Source: Rhodamnia argentea
Taxonomy: Eukaryota > Streptophyta > Magnoliopsida > Myrtales > Myrtaceae
DNA: 64,000 bases
Assembly (NCBI RefSeq): GCF_020921035.1
Contig: NC_063157.1
Location: 22,089,015 to 22,153,014 of the forward strand
Reading direction: 5' to 3'
This document shows, piece by piece, positions 59,908 to 64,000 of the stretch. Made by a program: the position numbers and the translations under genes. The notes beneath the pieces were generated by a model that searched no databases, was not told the origin of the DNA, and saw nothing but the letters and a program-made list of their open reading frames with translations. Numbering within the stretch: the stretch's first letter is position 1; each line of letters opens with the position of its first letter.

Positions 59908-61716
59908 TCATGGGACGTGCTTTTTGAGCACAACAACTATGCTCACTCCCATCCTCCTTTCCTTAGCCAAATCATCACCTATGAGAATGGGAAGCTTCTC
60001 GCCATAGAGCTTGTCCATGATCCCCTCGCCAAGATGGTGCGAGATTATGGAACCGGTGAAGGATCTGGCATGAGAAGCCGCCTTCCTTCCTCTGCTATGA
60101 GGATCCTCGCCCGGCGAGGCTCTGTCGATCTTCATTATCTCTATGTGTTCGATCCGGAAGGACCCTTCTTCATCGACTATGCCTCGAACTTCCTCTGAAG
60201 ATGCCGTGTAGTACGGCACGTTTAAGGTGTCCAGCTTCTCTTCCTCGACGAAACCCTAAAACAAGGTTCAAACGAAGATGAGATGGAAAAGTTGAAAGCA
60301 AGAAGCGTTTCACCATGGGACACACCTTGACGTAGTATGAGTCTTAACATACATCGAATTTGATTTTTCTTTTCCTATTAAAGCGCCATTAATCTCGTAA
60401 TATATGAAAGTTGAAAAGCCGATTTATGATAACTTACCTCTGAAACCAAATCCGCGATTGCCTCTCCAAGTTTTTCCCAAATGAAGTAGCCGTCTAGGCT
60501 CGCAAAGTCCTTATCTTCCCTCCCGTTGAGTATTAGCACGAGGCGACCATTATCGACCATCTCTTTGCCGCGGGACTTCAGAAATGTCGAGAAATCTGCT
60601 CGGAACTGAGCCAAGTAGGCCTCCTTCACCACGCGGGGGCTGGTCTCCGAGATGTAGATCCTTCCCTTGTTCAACGGGGAGCCTTCTTCGCTCGTGAGAT
60701 TCGGGACCTTTCATTTGCTTGAGCTTCAAATTAGTGCAGGATTAACATGGACTTCCATTGTGATTACGCTGTGCTTGCATTACCAGCTCTATGCATAGTC
60801 GAATGAGAAGTGGCGAAATTCGTTAACATGATCGGTCAAATAATTGGACTTCTATTGTGATTTTTTTTTATAGTAATTTTCCAACACAAGATCTGTAATA
60901 TATTGCAAACTTTATTGGGAAAGGTATGTTTCCCAATAATAGCATCGCAGTAAGTATTTGCACTACAGATATATGCGATCAAATTTACCTGAGATAGCCA
61001 ATGGACGCTATAGGAGGAATGAGCGAGGTGCAAGCAGTTGCTAGGGAAGAGCCTTCCATGGAAAGATCCCGGAGCCCCCATTACGAAGCACGACAAGCTT
61101 TCGTAGTCTTGCGAGAAGTTGGACAAGCTTTTGAACAGCGTGTTGAAATCGTTCCCGGGAAGATCGTTCAGATAAAATTGGAATTCGGGCGTCGGGCGGT
61201 TCGAGCGTGCGCACTTCTCCCGCACACTCTCGATGACGGCCGACATGAAGGTCACCACGCTAGGACCCGAAGCGCAGCCTAAATCGACCACATTCAGGTG
61301 CTGGCACGGGAAGAAACCTTCCTCGAGCAGAGAATCAACTGCGCTCGCTATCGTGGGCTTTGCCAAAGACGCAATCTTTTGCTGTTAACGCAAGAAACAG
61401 GGATCTAATGTATCCTGTGAATTCAACCATTTCCTAATTGACTAGATAGCAAAGAAACTTTACTTAATTTCCTAGATGCAATTTGATAGATTCGTTCTTA
61501 CGAACCAACCCGAGCCCGCAGTTCAGATAAAAAATGCCGAACCATGGCGATTCGTCCTGCCTATTACTCTGGAAATTACAAAAGACAGCGAAGAAGAAGA
61601 AGAAAGAACGTGAAGGGAGAGTTTAATCGAAGGAAACAAACCGTATGGGTGGAGGTACGAGCGTAGCTATGTTCTCCGTCTCCTTTGCTCATGCAGAGAA
61701 CTTGCTTCACGTCCAT
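59908..61716 (-). CDS. SABATH carboxyl methyltransferase, copy D (intact)
   Basis: Block-2 partner of copy B. Four exons: 61642-61716, 60989-61381, 60438-60707 and 59908-60255, GT-AG, phase 0, 361 aa. Exon 1 encodes the same 25 residues as copy B. The SAM loop is [10 protein letters not shown], with a Val where A-C have Ala. The substrate-pocket segment reads [11 protein letters not shown], with His at residue 152. Exons 3 and 4 keep [12 protein letters not shown] and [16 protein letters not shown]. Intron 2 is short (281 bp) because most of the MITE seen in copy B has been lost. No faults seen. The substrate is unknown; the differences from B at the pocket suggest the two may not be equivalent. 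Confidence 0.9.
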
Positions 61717-61822
61717 GGCGAAGAGATTTGATCACTGAGCTCTTGATAGCCGCAAGTTTTAATAAAATGGTCAGCAACTTCCAATCCGGAGAGGAGAAGA
61801 AGAGTAGGCTATCTTTCGTAAT

Positions 61823-62110
61823 CGAGAATGCTTTATTACTCCTTTTCTCCCACTAAATTCCGGATTTCGTTTGTTTGTTTTGTGTCCAATCGTTGTCGTT
61901 CCACAGGTTGTCGTACCATAATTCAGGTTGGTGGGTATCACATGGTTTCTTTTTACATCAAAGACGTCCTTCTTTGACGGGTAGGCTTTGAATCCCAAAA
62001 ATACTTCAAGAAGCTCGCGCATCGGATTAGTTACTTCAAAAGGATAAGTGTATTAAAAATGCTAAAACTTGTCAAGAAAATACAGTTGAATCATAAAACT
62101 TTTGAAAAAT
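61823..62110. other. Segment upstream of copy D with no counterpart upstream of copy B
   Basis: Flanking sequence on both sides matches block 1 (left side ends gaagagta/tgggctatctt, right side resumes near gttgattccatcaag). About 290 bp is either gained here or lost in block 1. No gene recognised. Confidence 0.55.
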
Positions 62111-62415
62111 TGTAATCGAGTCGTAAAACTTATCACGTTGATTCCATCAAGCTCTTCTATTAATTCCGTCAAAAATTTATTTTTTTAGGTCAAAACTCCG
62201 CCAACTTGATAAACGGAAAATGTTGACAAGTTTTAGAACTTGATTACACCAACTTGACAAGTTTTAGAACTAACTTGCATGCCTCGACACACGAAGTCGG
62301 CTCCACGTGTCTACGGCTCGCGCGTCTAGCCGGTCCGCGGTCGGCCGTCCAAGCTTTCGAAAAATCAGAGGCCATAAAAAGGCCGAGAAAGTGCGGAGAA
62401 TCCCAAAAGCAATCT

Positions 62416-62547
62416 GGCCCAGATTACGTTTGGGCTTTGGCCCATGAAGTAGAGCTCTGGGCTTACCTTGTGGACGATAAACCGAAACAAAGCCGAACCA
62501 GGATTCTCTTCCTCTGCCTTTGCTCGCTCGTCAAGGAAGAAACCCTA
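62416..62547 (+). promoter_or_regulatory. Site II and telo-box elements of eIF3f
   Basis: GGCCCA at 62416-62421 and 62439-62444 and AAACCCTA (telo-box) at 62540-62547, 60-190 bp before the start codon. This pairing is typical of plant promoters for ribosomal and translation genes. Confidence 0.65.
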
Positions 62548-62608
62548 CACCGCCCGCCTGCGTTTTCTTCTGCTCTCTCGCCGCAACACATCGGGAAGAT
62601 TGACATCA

Positions 62609-63657
62609 ATGGCGGCGAGCGAGAACACGGTGTTGCAGTTCTCGTCCCCTTCGACGAGCCTGTCGGCGAAGGTCCACCCCCTGGTGATATTCAACGTCTG
62701 CGATTGCTACGTCAGGCGGCCGGACCAGGCCGTGCGGGTCATCGGCACTCTCCTCGGCTCGATCTTGCCAGACGGGACCGTCGATATACGCAACTCCTAC
62801 GCCGTCCCTCACAACGAGTTCTCCGGCCAGGTCCGCTTCTCTAGTCCCCGACTTCGCTTGTGTTTTTCTCAGCTCATTGTTTACATGTTCATAGCGTTCG
62901 TTTAGAAAGTGCAGTTCTCGTCGTTCCGTCGTGCTCGTGTGGTTATTTTTTACATTTCCAGCCGTAGAATATAAGCTCTAGTTATAACAAGTGTAAGCGA
63001 ATATGGCGAGAAATTGAGCTAGTGCTAGGGGCATTGGTGCTATGTCGAGTTCGAGTTGCTCTCAACATTTCTTCTTGTAATTGCGCCGCTATGGGTTGTC
63101 TGGCCGTTGTTGTACGAAGTGGCTTGAATTGATGTCAAACTTGGTCCCTGTGTTTCTTTCTTTTGGGGATTATGTTTGGTCGGTTTGACTGATTGGAGCG
63201 AGCTAAGAATTGATGCCGCGTTGTCATTCGATAGAATGCCAGTGGACCCCCGATATGTCCTTTTACTGCAAGCTTGCGAGAGATGAGACCATGATTCAGC
63301 AACTGGATTCTGGACATGGTTGTTCAAATGTTGGTCGTAGTGATAGGCTGGTGATTCTCCAACCTCATTTAGTTTGCATCTTATTCTCCCGATCTACTAA
63401 AAAAGCTCGTTATCTTATTATAGTTCGCAAGTTTCAAGCTTTGATCTATGAATTTTTTACCATGACGGTCTTACATTTCCCTGAATTTTTATGAGCTGGA
63501 TTTTTGGTCCATTCATAGGAATCATGGATATTGCTGTTCCTATCAAAGCTAAGTATTATGATATGAGCTGATTGCAGGTTGCGCTGGATATCGATTATCA
63601 TCATAACATGCTGATATCTCACCAAAAGGTGAATCCAAAAGAAGTCATTGTTGGATG
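62609..63657 (+). CDS. TIF3F1: Translation initiation factor eIF3 subunit f (5' part)
   Basis: Non-catalytic MPN-domain subunit of the eIF3 complex, which recruits the 40S subunit in the cytoplasm. Two exons lie in the window: 62609-62830 and 63578-63657, GT-AG; the gene then runs beyond the right edge. Exon 1 gives MAASENTVLQFSSPST, then KVHPLVIFNVCDCYVRRP and VIGTLLGSILPDGTVDIRNS, the start of the MPN domain; exon 2 gives LDIDYHHNMLISHQKVNPKE. All match plant eIF3f closely. The ATG chosen gives the family N-terminus. Promoter elements agree with a translation-factor gene. The exon 2 donor splits the Trp codon, as expected for the following WYSTG-type exon. Confidence 0.94.
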
Positions 63658-64000
63658 GTAATTCTCATCAATATGTTGTTTTTGTTTCAGAACTTTACTA
63701 TCGGGATTTGTTTGGTGCTGATGCTTGCGACAATTCAGAGTCTTTAATTTAATTACACTAGAGCATCGTACTTCTGACAGGGAAGCGAGTACTACCATTT
63801 TAGTTGAAGTCTCATCTCCAATCCTCTCTTGTGTATGTGTTGTGTTGTACAAACCTGCCTGAAGCTGCTGTGCTAGATAACCTAACTGGCTACTTAAGGA
63901 TGTCTTTGGAAGCAATGGATAAGTTTTCTAGATTTGTTAGGTGGATATGGCTAAGAAGAGCATGCTGCTTTACTAGTTTGGAGTTGGGATGTCATCAATT
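63658..64000 (+). other. eIF3f intron 2, to window end
   Basis: Begins with the GT donor at 63658. No further eIF3f exon recognised before the edge. Confidence 0.7.

Larger units (their letters stand above)
51331..62295. repeat. Tandem block duplication, unit 2
   Basis: Same order as unit 1: PIP1 3' flank, SABATH C, TRIM, two SABATH relics, MITE, SABATH D, D promoter. It lacks the Ty1/copia element and has its own solo LTR. Confidence 0.88.

Noticed and set aside
48623-60198. Conserved plus-strand frames over SABATH exon 4 (48623-48964 and 59884-60198)
   Set aside because: They are antisense to real exons; their conservation is explained by the duplicated coding strand.
1-64000. CRISPR arrays, operons, phage or bacterial attachment sites
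   Set aside because: The window is plant nuclear DNA with spliced genes. The short direct repeats seen are microsatellites or transposon target duplications.

Overview
The window is plant nuclear DNA. Its genes have many introns and include an aquaporin of the plasma membrane PIP1 type, a chloroplast site-2 protease, an HSPRO defence protein and SABATH methyltransferases. The gaps between genes are AT-rich and full of small inverted-repeat transposons, and there are Ty1/copia, TRIM and solo-LTR insertions. I infer a woody eudicot, possibly Myrtales (Eucalyptus-like), because the MITE family with a GC-rich centre recalls repeats I associate with that group. The order-level guess is weak.

Left part (1-17.6 kb): three genes read on the minus strand. 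They are arginyl-tRNA--protein transferase ATE (1348-5122, six exons), clathrin light chain (6316-9354, three exons, with an organelle-type tRNA-Met fragment in intron 1) and the chloroplast metalloprotease EGY2 (12629-17568, twelve exons). A dead LINE tail lies at 10.8-11.3 kb.

Middle part (17.6-36.6 kb): mostly repeats and empty-looking DNA, with two genes. One is the intronless HSPRO (28204-29631, plus). The other is a small DUF4408-like membrane-protein gene (30432-30959, minus) that carries an in-frame TGA near its start. Its last four codons and stop lie inside the end of a foldback transposon.

Right part (36.7-64 kb): a PIP1 aquaporin (36752-37971, plus) is followed by two tandem copies of a block of about 8 kb (net of later insertions), 38.0-51.3 kb and 51.3-62.3 kb. 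Each block has a copy of the PIP1 3' flank, a decayed SABATH methyltransferase (A or C), two short SABATH relics and an intact-looking SABATH gene (B or D, 361 aa each). Block 1 took in a 4.7-kb Ty1/copia element; block 2 took in a 2.8-kb solo LTR. The array ends at the plus-strand gene for eIF3 subunit f (from 62609), which runs off the window.

The genes do not form one pathway. ATE (N-degron arginylation), clathrin light chain, EGY2, PIP1 and eIF3f are housekeeping or stress-related single genes. The SABATH cluster is the accessory part, where gene birth and death are visible. All exon joins below come from reading splice signals and comparing with remembered family sequences; no alignment or transcript data were available.
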